Notes: generated from the letters alone by a model not told the origin. 64,000 nt of DNA from Solea solea (GCF_958295425.1 NC_081142.1:16004821-16068820); one strand, 5' to 3'; positions 37,901 through 48,261 are shown, numbered from the stretch's first letter. A program made the numbers and translations.

Positions 37901-38419
37901 AGGAGTGATATGGAGGTTGACATTTTTATTTACTTGCACACTAAACCTTAACTATTATCCGTGTTGTGTAGAGCCAAAAGGAGTTTTTTAACTGACAGCT
38001 GAGTTAAATCAAAGCGATGTTTGCATTAAAAGACAGTTTCTCTACAGCAGCAGAGGACAGGTGACGGAACGTTCACATATTTCAGCCTGATTTGTATACG
38101 AAGTTTAGTCCATCTTGTTTTGAGAAGCATTTAACCCACCATCCGCCCAAGTAACGCATTCACACACGAGATAGCGGGACTGAGCCAGGAGGAGAGAAAA
38201 GACAGGAAAAGCATGCCACAAATACACACAAGCCTGAAATGAAAGAAGTATCGTTCCAAATTAATGGTAAGAGTAAATGCACACCCCACGCTGCTAATAT
38301 AGTGAAGAAGGTACATTTGTAGCCTTGGTTAAGAACAGATTAAGGGCCACAGTTGGCATGGTTTCATTAGTGACTTACATGTTGGCGGACAGTTGCTGTT
38401 GAGGAAAAGGATTGTGGGT
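34912..38419. other. Gap without a confident gene, upstream of copy A
   Basis: No exon homologous to copy B exons 1-3 is visible. A direct repeat of about 60 bp occurs at 35720-35782 and 35806-35867 (both begin tcctttgatgcacaatgtga). About 36500-36560 carries gtcgctttggataaaagcat, a phrase found in a very common fish repeat tail. A minus-strand open frame at 37939-37583 ends with a good donor (AAAGAAG|gtaagt, exon end 37594). That donor leaves one base in phase with the copy A first exon, so it is a possible alternative 5' exon, but it has no recognisable content. Confidence 0.4.
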
Positions 38420-41400
38420 TTAGGTGGGCGTCAAGTCATCATCTGAGCAGCCGAAAGTCGACACGTGGCCTGCAACAGCCTCTGCCGTCTCAGATTGCAC
38501 AAACTGTGAGCACAGTAATCCAGGGAAAGCCACTTCTTTCAGCTCAGCCACAAATGGTGCAGGGTTGTGTATGACCTCGTTAAAAAGGAGGTTCATGAGC
38601 TCTGCAACATATTCTGAAAACAAGAAAGAAACATTTATTCAGTCAAATTCAACTTTACTAAAGTAGACTAAAGTGGTCTCATTGGCTGGCTAAATGTATG
38701 TGAAATTAGGCATATGGTGTTAAAGAGATGAAAGTTGAGAATGAACTCACCTGTGGACGCATGATCTTTTTTCTTGTCCTTGTCCTGAACCGTGTCCTCC
38801 CCAGCTGCAGTATTTGCTTGGGTTAGCATTGAATTTTCGTTGAAATGCAATGCAGCAAGGTAAAGCCTAAAATTAGAAGGATTTGTATGGGATTACATGA
38901 AAATCACTAGTTCAAAGTCCTCATTACTGCATCATATTGAAAACACAGTTGCTGTACAATTTACCTGCAGAGCATTTCTAAGTATGAGAAGGCCAGACTT
39001 TTTGGTGCGAATCTTGGAATCATGCTGCGGAACCCCTTTAAGACAGGAGTTTGGTAGAGAGGGCTCAGCCTTTTCACACAGCTAAGAACATGCTTGTTCA
39101 TCAGCACTTTCTTCAGCTTGTAGGTAGGCTTTGTTGCTAAAGAGGAACAAAAAAAACATACTTGTTGATGAATACACTGTAGTGAGAGGTGTATTTACAT
39201 AATTATGTGTAAATTACATATTGTCTTAATTAGAGGCATACCAGGCTTCAGCCACTTCCTTTTGTGAGTGGAAGGTGGGTGGAGGCACTTAGGGAAGAGT
39301 GGATTTTCGTGAATGTGCACATTCTGCATGTGGTTGAGTAGAGATGTCCACTTTGCCACGGTTTCCTCTTCACTGGATGAACTGGATGCTGACCAGTAGA
39401 GATGATTCTCAATGCTCTTTTGCCATGATTTGATCATGCGGCAGTCTTTCTCCTTGGAAATGGCATCCACCTTCTTGATTATGGCTGAGAGAAATTAAAA
39501 CTCATAAGATTTTTTTATCTGCAGTATAGGGTTTGTTGTGTTACATTTCATTTATTTTCTAAATTGCCCTACCTTTACATAAACGCCACACGTCATAAAA
39601 GTGGTCAATGTCTGGTTTCTGCTCCTGGATTAATTGTTCAACCCAAGTGCGTCTGTCCGTCACCAGTGAAGTCACATTCACACCAGATCTTTCAAGTAAT
39701 TCCAGACTCCGGATCAGCCCTTCCTTTTCCATGTGGACACTGCTTCCCACTAAATTGCTCTGTGGATCGTAAAAATAAATAATATTTCTTTTTAGTGTCG
39801 ACCCTAAAGCAATCCAACTGAATAGTAACATGTACTGTGTATTATAAACCTTGTCAAGCTGTTTATTTTTCTCACCCATCATTAATACCATAAACTTTCG
39901 ACAATCCATTTACCTGTACGAGTTGGATATCAACAACTTTGTTTGAGTTCAGATCCATCATGGAGTATGAGCCATACTTTGTGCAACGGCCTGGGATGTT
40001 GGCCCTAATGTCACCACCAAGAGTTACAGTTGGCCCCCGTTTCAGCTCTTGAAGTAGACTGGTTTGATGTGAACGCCATTTATGCAGCACGGATGGCAGA
40101 ATGTAGTTGTCCACATGATTTTGATGCATCTTTCTGGAGAAGGTTCTCAGATGCATAGTATTGAGCACCTGTAACATAATAGAAAGTGCAAAATGAAAGT
40201 GTGTGGGGCAATGACAGCACAGTTTTAAATTAGGTCATACATTTTAAGTACCCTTTTGGTTTGAACAAAAGAAGATCCTGTGTAGAGGACAGCAGCTGAC
40301 AGGTGCAGGTTTCCTGCTGGAGTGCTGCCCAGAAGTGGTTGACTCTTCCACTGCCTGGTGTATAGACATGTCTGATGGAGACACTTCTGTGTCACAGAAA
40401 TGAATGTCCCTTTTGTGTATGATTGCACTGTGCAAACACTTGAGCATATGGGGCAGCGTTTAAAAAGCTCCAACAGGCAATCGTCATACACCAAGTACTT
40501 CACCATGTCTTGCGGTGGCTTGGTTGGTGCTCTGTTGACCACAGAATAAACCACAGTCAAAAGTGACTTCATGGAAAATAACAAAACAGGATCCTCACTA
40601 GGTTTGTTAGCACAATGTGCTGGAAACTAGACAGACACACTGGGTTGATGGTTGCCTCCTTCAGTCTCATGTTCACTTATCAAAGGAAGCAGCAACTCTG
40701 TTATTGTTGAAGTTTTACTATTATCACTACTTCGCTGATATATCAGATGGCATGTAACAAGTCAAGATGTGCTTACGGTGGCCTCTGCTGGATAAAATGA
40801 AAAACTGCTTAAGAAGGTTGGGGTTAGACACAAAGGTGTAATTTCAGCCCCCCCTTTACATTTCAAGTAAAGTGACAGCCATAATTGTCACATCTGCATA
40901 TTCATGCATCACATTCCTATTTTGTGCCATCAAGAAGGATCTGTAAGAAACCAGGTTAACGTACTGTTCACTGGCAGTCTTCTCCAATTCAGACATACTG
41001 GGGAGTTGTGTGGGCTCATCAGGATCTACTAAGATGGTAGTGGTTACAGATTCTGGAAAAGATGGCAATTCCAAGAGAGGATGCTTTGCTGGTCGGTCAT
41101 CAGGCGATACTGCTTTCCGCTTTACGGAAGTTGAAGATAGTGGAGGAGACGGAGTTATGATATTGCCCACAGCAATACTCCTTGTGGCCACAGTGGCTTG
41201 GCATCCTGGAAAATATGGGTTGTATGAGATGGGATTGTTCTTGAGGTCTGAAACAATATTTTTTTTTGCCACTTTGACAGATCAGTGAGCATTGCTATGG
41301 GTCTGCCACATCTGAAATGTATGTAGAACAGTAGTAGGTTACAGCAGGGATTTAAGAAAATAGTGTGTAGCCTTTATCCCATTTAAAAAATATATATTAA

Positions 41401-43498
41401 AAATATTGGCAAGTGTCATTGCCAGAATTGCCCATGTAAAGGGTGTTTTATATTGTGCATTCATAGAATATGTCAACACCAACATTTATACGGACAAAGT
41501 AAGAATGTGACCTCAGCGTACCTGCACTTCTATAGTTGGTTAATGTCAACTTAGACAGCTGTGTGGCCACAGATCTTTTCCCTGGGATGCGATCCGTCTG
41601 ACATCCAACTTCGCAGGTGGCTTTCTGGATGCTGCGAGGCTGGCTTAGTGTCTCTCTTGTTGGTGGTTGAGATTGCTTTGTGAGAAAAGAGAACTATTTT
41701 AGTCTCCAAAAGTATCGAACAGTGAAGGCGATTCCTTTATTTTTGCTATCCACTGAACACGCTGTATCCAACATTGTATCTTCATCTGTCTTCAGTCAGA
41801 AACAAAAACCTTTATTTGCTGCCTTAAACTAACAATGTGGACGTTGTCTTTAATCACCAGCTTTTTGCGAAGACAAATGCGTGTGGGATATGTACTTGTA
41901 CTGTAAATACTTATTGTGCATCAGAATTACTGCCTCTTTGAGCCTAACATGATAGCTGTTCTTTTAAGGACATTAACTCCCCAAACCTGGCTGTCCATCT
42001 CAACAGCAGTGTTTTTATATTTTATTGCAGGGAGGTTCATCACTGGTGAGGCACAGACTCCTCTTGAGTCAGATGTACAAATATACAAACCCAAAATAAA
42101 GGCTTATATTTCATTTGTAATTTTGACCTTAATTGAAACGTGGATATTTTGAAAACCCCTTTATTTTTGAGATGTAATCTTCCATTTTTGGTGAACAAAT
42201 TTAAAATAGGTGTAATATTACACACTTTTCGGCGCAACACCCCTGCCCTCTGTGTACAGGAGCATGTGACGTGCACCTCTCAGCACTGCCCCCCATCAGT
42301 GCGGCACGGTACTTTCTGCCTCACCCTGTGCTTTTTCACTGCGTGCGCAATTATGGCCGATCAGAAAGACTAAACTGAGTCACACACATTTATTAAATAT
42401 ATTAGACAGAAGAAAATGTGCCAGATAAAGTCAGCAAACGTGTGTTCGTACCACTTCGCGAACTAGTTTAACTTGGAGAAATAGAGTATAATATGGGACC
42501 TTTAAAATAGTTCCCTGGTGTCCTAATGAAAATGTCTGTGACATGCTCTGGTCAAAATACCATAAGGATAAAGCACCATAGCAGTTCAATAACCCTGCCA
42601 AATATGCAATATGCAAATGAGACACAGGTAAACACCCCAACTTCTTCCAGGGGGTGTGTCGACACCGGCACGCTCACGCTACCATGACAACAGTTGAACG
42701 TGGGAGAACCGTGGCTGGTGGAGGAAACATTGCGGTTCAACCATATGTTTGAACCCGAGTCCGACCCTGAATAAGAGGAAGCTACGGACAATGCATTGAA
42801 AGCAAATAGTCTCATAATGTATGCCTTTGTATCCTTAGTGCCTACCAGCTACATCATAAAGTAACGTAGTTTGACACTATGTTTGTTAACTCGGAGGCTA
42901 CGTCTCTGCTCGTTCAAGCAGCGCAACTCAGAAACATGAAACTTGAAAAGTATATGAACGTAAAGCCTATTTCCCCGGCCACAACAACACACCACAGTAT
43001 CTTACAGAGTCGACCTCTTGCACCGACAAGGCATAAACTTTCAATGAGTCTCTAGTAACATAGCAGCAGGAAAGAACAAAGACGTCTCTGGTGCTCCGTT
43101 AGCTGACCGCAGTTAGCATTTGCTAGCGTTACACGAACAATTATAAACTAAGCATACGTTTTTCAAAGAATACTTACAGTTTGCTCCACTGCGGTCTGTC
43201 CACGAACAGTTGGTACTGATCCCCTTTTCAGATTCAATCTTCTGGTCAGTCCAGAATTGTATTGACCAAGGTTCAAAAAACAGTCTGATGGGAAGTGGTG
43301 CGAACACACGAACACACGTTTGCTGACTTTATTCGGCACATTTTCTTCATACATAAAATGCATCCACTGGACACGCAAATCCTCTGAGGCTGGAAGTTTG
43401 TGTAAAACACTGTGCTCCACTGTGCAGCCACGAACAGCACATTTGTCCCTCCGCGTTGACATAATACCGCTCTTCCTCCCTCGCCTGCACTCTGGCAT
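38420..43498 (-). CDS. THAP zinc-finger protein with transposase-like body (10 exons, 720 aa)
   Basis: Exons, minus strand: 43498-43178, 41675-41522, 41205-40965, 40531-40252, 40168-39914, 39759-39573, 39484-39242, 39136-38965, 38866-38751 and 38613-38420 (stop TAA). Every junction is GT-AG and the phases join to 2,163 nt without a stop. Residues about 20-105 form a THAP domain: KCAVRGC, W in VQWMHF, CSHHF and GSVPTV supply the C2CH ligands and the closing AVPTF-like box. A linker with CEVGCQTD and VATQLSKLTL follows. Then comes a Cys-rich segment (CPICSSVC...CLHQTC), then GGDIRA, LVTDRR and YDVW, which look like an RNase H-type transposase core, and LYLAALHFNEN near the end. I recognise this as a multicopy teleost family, probably domesticated or decaying DNA transposase. 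DNA binding is known for THAP domains; any transposase activity is inference. The start at 43498 is the first Met after the stop; an upstream in-frame Met also exists. Confidence 0.85.
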
Positions 43499-43743
43499 TT
43501 TATAGGGACATGGTGGAGCTAAGGTGGAGCTCTCGAAGTAAACTTCCTGGTGGGATGGCAACATTCGCGGTAGCAAATATCTTGCCCATGGACTATTTCC
43601 GTCGCTCTGACTACGTCACCTTCTTCGTTGCTCTTATTGGTTGTAGCGCTATCCTATTGCGTGCAGGGGGAATTCGAAAGACAACCGCCCTGCCAAATGT
43701 GTGTGGCCAGACCAAACATCTTGATATAGGTCTGGTTTGCCTG

Positions 43744-43778
43744 GCTAGTTCTTGATGTTAGTAACATTAAGAACTAGC
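43744..43778. repeat. 35-bp near-perfect palindrome
   Basis: The arms GCTAGTTCTT and AAGAACTAGC flank ATGTTA/TAACAT inner arms. Only one wobble pair and the central base break the symmetry. It sits between the minus-strand THAP gene start and a plus-strand open frame. Confidence 0.85.
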
Positions 43779-43789
43779 GGAGTAACATC

Positions 43790-43987
43790 ATGTTACCCGG
43801 AGTCAACAGCGACGAGCGAGAAGCCAGTGACAGTGATCCAGCGGAACCGGACCCGCCCGCCTACCTGACCACATCCACGGGTAAACAACCGGTCGACACC
43901 GTTAGCGCATACAGGTACAAACTATGTTACAGCAGGATACAGTTCAGACATCGTTGGCAGAGGAAACAAACCGATCCTATATTATAA
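43790..43987 (+). CDS. Possible plus-strand first exon (65-aa open frame), unrecognised
   Basis: The frame begins MLPGVNSDEREASDSDPAEP in a CpG-rich stretch and has acidic/proline character. A possible donor occurs at ACGG|gtaaac near 43881, after about 30 codons. No downstream exon was identified and the product is not recognised. It may be the divergent partner of the THAP gene or chance coding in a CpG island. Confidence 0.25.
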   Translation: MLPGVNSDEREASDSDPAEPDPPAYLTTSTGKQPVDTVSAYRYKLCYSRIQFRHRWQRKQTDPIL

Positions 43988-44058
43988 CCTATATTTGATT
44001 AAATGTTACACTATAACGTCCATTAACCGGTTAGCCGAGGTTAACGCTGAGCTCCAGC

Positions 44059-44280
44059 TTAATAACTATGTAAACGTGATTGTTTCAAACAACGACTGCA
44101 CGAACGATAAAGATTACTCATAAGCTGTGTTCCTGGGTCTCCTATATTCACTGAAGGATCACACATAGTTGGAACTGAGCCATATTTGAGGACTAACCGC
44201 TGACAATATCCATAAATAAACCGTGGCTTGTTTAAGAAGCAGTCCTCTGCGAAGTGCAGTGAACACAAACACTTACTTTG
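44059..44280 (-). pseudogene. C-terminal half of a THAP domain (single exon or remnant)
   Basis: The minus-strand frame from 44280 reads QSKCLCSLHFAEDCFLNKPR and continues to LKYGSVPTM, matching the second half of a THAP domain (C-x2-H pair and AVPTF-type box). It is preceded by an acceptor-like tttag at 44281-44285. The N-terminal half (first Cys pair and Trp) is not present immediately upstream. It is either exon 2 of a split THAP gene whose first exon I cannot locate, or a truncated copy. A donor candidate is at 44117. Confidence 0.5.
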
Positions 44281-44381
44281 CTAAAGGCGAACTTGGATAC
44301 AACTTGTATGTAATTGACCATCAAACGTTACTTAAACTAGATGCGTTATGATAAATGTGCTGCGTTACTGCCGACAACATA

Positions 44382-44753
44382 TCAAACTGTATAACATGTA
44401 GTCAGAGACGAGTTTTCGTCAGTCACCTCTGGGCGCATGCGCTTAGATGACCCGCGCTGTTTATCTGGGACAATGTCGATGGTGAATACAGACGGAATTG
44501 CGGTTTCTGTCAGAGTGTTTTTTCTCACTCCAAAGATATTTGGTTCGAAGTCTTCCTGCTTGAAATGGCGACTGCAAATCCTCGGGGTTTGCAGTTTCCC
44601 CGTGTCAGTGTCCTCCCCAAACTTCGGGTGGTTTATAGCCCGCAGCCACTGTTTGCACCGCTCCGGCTCTCTAACCGGTAAATGGTGGAAACTTACAGTT
44701 GTTCCTTTCGATTGTCGAGATTTACATCCCATTACAATGCAAGTTAGCACCAT
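44382..44753 (-). CDS. THAP-domain protein or alternative first exon
   Basis: The frame opens MVLTCIVMGCKSRQSKGTTV and carries a complete THAP domain: C-x4-C, W in KQWLRAI, CSRHF and AIPSVF. It either stops at TGA 44382-44384 (123 aa) or splices at CCAGAG|gtgact (exon end 44427), which leaves phase 0. The donor position is supported by the degenerate relative at 47625-47905, whose aligned position reads CCAGAG|gtaaga. Phase 0 is compatible with the second exon of the THAP/transposase gene at 41675. A longer start at 44807 is in frame, but the Met at 44753 sits right before the domain, as usual for THAP proteins. Confidence 0.6.
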   Translation of the reverse strand: MVLTCIVMGCKSRQSKGTTVSFHHLPVREPERCKQWLRAINHPKFGEDTDTGKLQTPRICSRHFKQEDFEPNIFGVRKNTLTETAIPSVFTIDIVPDKQRGSSKRMRPEVTDENSSLTTCYTV

Positions 44754-44910
44754 ATCGTTAGAAAACGCGAGTAGTTTACAAGTTGAATGTGCCAATGGAT
44801 TCGTCACGGGAATGTTAATGTTTACACGGCTTGTGCTCCGACTACATTCTGGAAGCAGTGGGTGTGGCCTATGGCTGTATCAGGAGTGGGCTTGCTGGGC
44901 AGCGAGAGCA

Positions 44911-44930
44911 GTGCATTCTGGGAGTTGTCG
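44911..44930 (-). promoter_or_regulatory. ZNF143/THAP11-type promoter motif
   Basis: On the minus strand this reads CGACAACTCCCAGAATGCAC, closely matching the ACTACAATTCCCAGAATGC-type element bound by ZNF143 and THAP11. It lies about 160 bp upstream of the THAP open frame at 44753, in a promoter-like position. Confidence 0.6.
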
Positions 44931-45266
44931 TTCATCCATACATACATTTTTACTTTCTCGGCGAAGAAGACACTTGCTTCAAATATTATTTCACATTTCT
45001 ACGATATAGATGACCCACTTTTAATAAACATTAATCTTTTCAGCGGTGAATTAGTCATTTTATATTGTTTTTATGTCATGCATTAACCCCTAGCATGAAA
45101 TTTAGCTTGTATTTCCTTCCTCTTCTTATCTTGTGTTGTACCAACTATACATTTATCTGTAAGATTTGCTGGCAAACGTTTGTATCATGTGCAAGTTTGA
45201 AATAAATATTAAACAAATCTGATTTATTTATCTTTTTTTTTTCTTTGTTTGCTTTCACTACTGTTA

Positions 45267-45770
45267 TTATGTATTGCCCTCATTATCCGCTGCATTTCTA
45301 TATGGTTGGAGTATTTGTATTTTTATTATTTTTTTTAAAGAAAGAATTAGCACGTTCACTGGGTCTCCTTGTATTCCCCCTGATGCTGACCGGAGCCTGT
45401 GGCCCAAGCAGGCAAGGAAACTTACAGGCAATGGCGGACATGATGTCGGTGAGACATGGGGGTGACTGTCGGGACCGGAAAGATGATGTGAAGGGAGGGA
45501 GATAGTCGGCACCGCCCCGGGCAACAGTAATAACGGACTATCCGTGAATCCCAGCTGCCTCCGTTGGAAGTTGTCGAAGCAGTCTGGTGTGAAGTGGTCA
45601 CTGCAGAGTCGAGTGTTGGTAGTGATCCGCAGCTCTCCGTCAACATGGCTCCTCACAAAATCTAACCACTTACCCTTCATTTCCTCCTCTTTGGGTATTT
45701 TAAATAACGTGGCAGAGCTCCTCTGTGTGTTTTTGCATCCAGGGAAGAGACATTTGCGGGACAGTGACAT
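45267..45770 (-). CDS. THAP-domain protein or alternative first exon
   Basis: The frame begins MSLSRKCLFPGCKNTQRSSA. A full THAP domain follows: C-x4-C, W in GKWLDFV, CSDHF and GAVPTI. The uninterrupted frame gives 167 aa, but a strong donor (TTGCCT|gtaagt, exon end 45426) truncates it to a 345-nt, phase-0 exon just after the domain. This is the same form as exon 1 of the gene at 38420-43498. Sequence after 45426 becomes hydrophobic and low-quality as protein, favouring the spliced form. It is inferred to be either its own gene or an alternative first exon of the downstream body. Confidence 0.6.
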   Translation of the reverse strand: MSLSRKCLFPGCKNTQRSSATLFKIPKEEEMKGKWLDFVRSHVDGELRITTNTRLCSDHFTPDCFDNFQRRQLGFTDSPLLLLPGAVPTISLPSHHLSGPDSHPHVSPTSCPPLPVSFLACLGHRLRSASGGIQGDPVNVLILSLKKIIKIQILQPYRNAADNEGNT

Positions 45771-46256
45771 CTTAGCAAACCAAATGAGCCAAAGACGCAG
45801 AAAAACGGCGAGAACCGTGGCTACTTGGTTTCTTCCTCGACATGAGCAGCCAGTCTGCAGCCACGCCCCCGGAACGCCAGATGATATTTACAGCAGCAGC
45901 AGCAGCAGCTATGACGAGCCTTTTAAATATTTAATCACCAAGTTTGACTATCTGAAATCACTACATATATATCTGTGACGTTATTTTGACTAGTCATCAG
46001 TTTAGTATGAATTGTAGATATCTCTAATTCAATTCAACAACTCAAGTTCAAGATATCTACATTGTCATTATAGTTTCAGATAGAATAAAGTTGTACATCG
46101 AACTGTGACTAGTCATAATGACGTATGTGTGTATATATATATTTGTACATATCTGACACTGGAATTAGAGATATCTACATGTATAAGGCAAGCCTTTTTA
46201 ACATTTAATCACGATGGTTGACTATCTGCAATTACTATTACAGATTTCATTGTGAC

Positions 46257-46530
46257 TAGAGCGACTATTCATTTCATAATCGATTAATCTGTCGACTATT
46301 TGCTCAATCGAGTAATCGCTTGGTCCATAAAATGTCAGAAAATGTTGATCAGTGTTTGTCAACCCTGGAAATTATGTTCTCAAATGGAGTAAAGAAATGA
46401 AGAAAATATTCACATTTAAGAAGCTGAAACAATCAGAATTTTCATTTTAATCATGAAAAAAGCTTCAAATCAGAATAGTTGACGATTCATTTAGTAATCG
46501 TTTAATAATCGAGTAATTGTTTCCACTCTA
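46257..46530. mobile_element. MITE, TAGAGC/TAATCGATTA family
   Basis: The ends are tagagcgactattcatttc and the complement of TAGAGTGGAAACAATTACTC. The interior cattttatggaccaag-type block is shared with 3856-4221. It is diverged but near full length. Confidence 0.65.
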
Positions 46531-47093
46531 ATTGTGACTTGTATGAATTGTTGAAGATGTTTGTGATGTGGTTATTAATAAATGGATAGCTGATGGATGG
46601 ATAGCTAGATATTTATTGATCCCCCATGGGGGAAATTCTCATTGTCCAGCAGCTCTTGATTGAACAGAAAGTCAAAAGATAAAAACCTTTAAAACATGTT
46701 TAACATAAGGATGGCAATGGGCAAGTAAACACAAAAAACAGAGACATAATAAAAAAAGCAGATACAAACTACAGTTTTAGATGTCTGCAATTCAGTTTTT
46801 AACTGGGCAAAATTACGTCACTTTTTTTTCATTAACATGTATGGTGTTTGTCATCTACAATTCAGTTGTGAATATCCGCAACTTAACTGAAGATATCTCT
46901 ACAGTTTGTTTGGAACTGGGACAATAATAATAACAGATGTCAAAGCTGAAACAATTAATAAACAAATAATCAAAATAGTAAATATTGTATAAAATATAAA
47001 ACAACTGGCAGAAGGGATCTGTTCAGGTGATCATATATACATAAATACACACATACAGCAAATGTGAACGTTTTCTGGTTCCTTTGCTCCATA

Positions 47094-47320
47094 TTAGGGC
47101 TGCAACTAACAATGGATTGGTCCATAATATGTCAAAAAAATGTTGATCAGTGTTTCTCAAAACCTGTGAATGATGATGTTCTCGAATGTCTTGTTTTGTC
47201 CACAAACGACCACAATTATTTTGGATTGTGGAAAGAACACATCCTACGTTTCTGGGTTTTAATAATTTTACAGACCAAACAAGTACTCCATTAATCGAGA
47301 ACATAATCAACAGATCAATC
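47094..47320. mobile_element. MITE, same family, truncated
   Basis: It starts gggctgcaactaacaatgga and ends near acagatcaatca. It shares ggtccataatatgtcaaaaa and caaaacctgtgaatgatgat with the other copies. It directly abuts the next copy at 47326. Confidence 0.6.
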
Positions 47321-47325
47321 ATACA

Positions 47326-47589
47326 TAGAGCTGAAACAATTACTTGATTAATCGATTACTAAATTAATTGGTTTGAAGCTTTTCATGATTAAAACAAATG
47401 TGAATATTTTCTCAGTTTCTTTGCTAAATATAACAAATAAATCATGAAAAGTGAATCATTTTGGTTTGTGGACAAAACAAGACATTTGGGAACATCATCA
47501 TTTCCACATTTTCTGACATTTTATGACTCAATTAATTGTGAAAGTAATCGACAGAATAATCGATTATGAAAATAATTGTTAGTTGCAGA
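47326..47589. mobile_element. MITE, same family, abutting the degenerate THAP copy
   Basis: It begins tagagctgaaacaattactt and ends attgttagttgcaga. Its right end is about 35 bp from the donor-side boundary of the degenerate THAP exon at 47625. Confidence 0.65.
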
Positions 47590-47624
47590 CCTTCTGTGTG
47601 GTGTGGTCAGAAATGGAGTCTTAC

Positions 47625-47905
47625 CTCTGGGTCGCTGTGTTCAGATGACCCAGTGATGACGGTGAATATTGACGGAATCGCGGTATCCGTCAGAGTGACT
47701 TTCTTCATTTCCCCCTTAAAATGGAGACTACAAACACTCTTGTTTTTCAGCTTCTCCTGATCGGTGTCCTCTCCACACTTCGGATGGTTGATAGCCCGCA
47801 GCCACTGTTTGCACCTCTCCTCACATCTATAGGGAAATTATGAAAACTCACTGCTTGTCCAGTTAATTTAGTTCTACATCCCGGCACAGAGAAATTTTTC
47901 ACCAT
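47625..47905 (-). pseudogene. Degenerate THAP-domain exon
   Basis: This is a paralogue of the exon at 44427-44753. Shared stretches include RCKQWLRAINHP, GEDTD and AIPSIF. From the Met at 47905 the frame reads MVKNFSVPGC, so the first zinc-ligand Cys is replaced by Phe. A frameshift near 47812-47820 then separates the N-terminal part from the rest of the domain. The exon still ends in a clean donor (CCAGAG|gtaaga). Loss of a ligand and of the frame indicates a non-functional copy. Confidence 0.75.
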
Positions 47906-48055
47906 TTCGAGACGGGACGGGTCCCCCCACTCACGAGATGGGACGGGTGTTTACAAATCTCGCGCTCTGACTACACTCAGAAAAATGGGTGTGGTCTACT
48001 TATTCAAAATGACAACGTGATGCAGAAAAACAACAAACGCGTAAAGTGAACCCAC

Positions 48056-48261
48056 CTGTCCAGTAGAAACAGCGCCACAATGGCGTCACTTTGCAGCCCT
48101 CTCTGGTCTTTCAGTTGTCGCCAGCGTTCAAACGCAGCAGCACCGATGTTCACTCTGGTCTTGGATCGCTCCGCGTCAGCATTTTTCTTGGCAGTAGCTT
48201 TCTCAAAAAACGTCTTTCGTTTGCGACTGGCACCTGTTGTTGGCGGCATCTTTTCTGCCAT
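48056..48261 (-). CDS. Basic N-terminal exon with RVNIG...FERWRQL motif
   Basis: The frame begins MAEKMPPTTGASRKRKTFFE and contains KTRVNIGAAAFERWRQLKDQ followed by SDAIVALFLLDR. It ends at a donor GACAG|gtgggt (exon end 48056, two bases into a codon). I recognise RVNIG-x-AF-x-RWR...FLLD as a recurrent N-terminal module of multicopy teleost genes that share the body found at 38.4-41.7 kb. No downstream exon with matching phase is certain; the exon at 40531 (one-base start) would be in phase. It could be an orphan exon. Confidence 0.5.

Noticed and set aside
44437..45009. A 190-aa plus-strand frame
   Set aside because: It is antisense to the THAP exon at 44382-44753, whose zinc ligands and domain order are clear on the minus strand.
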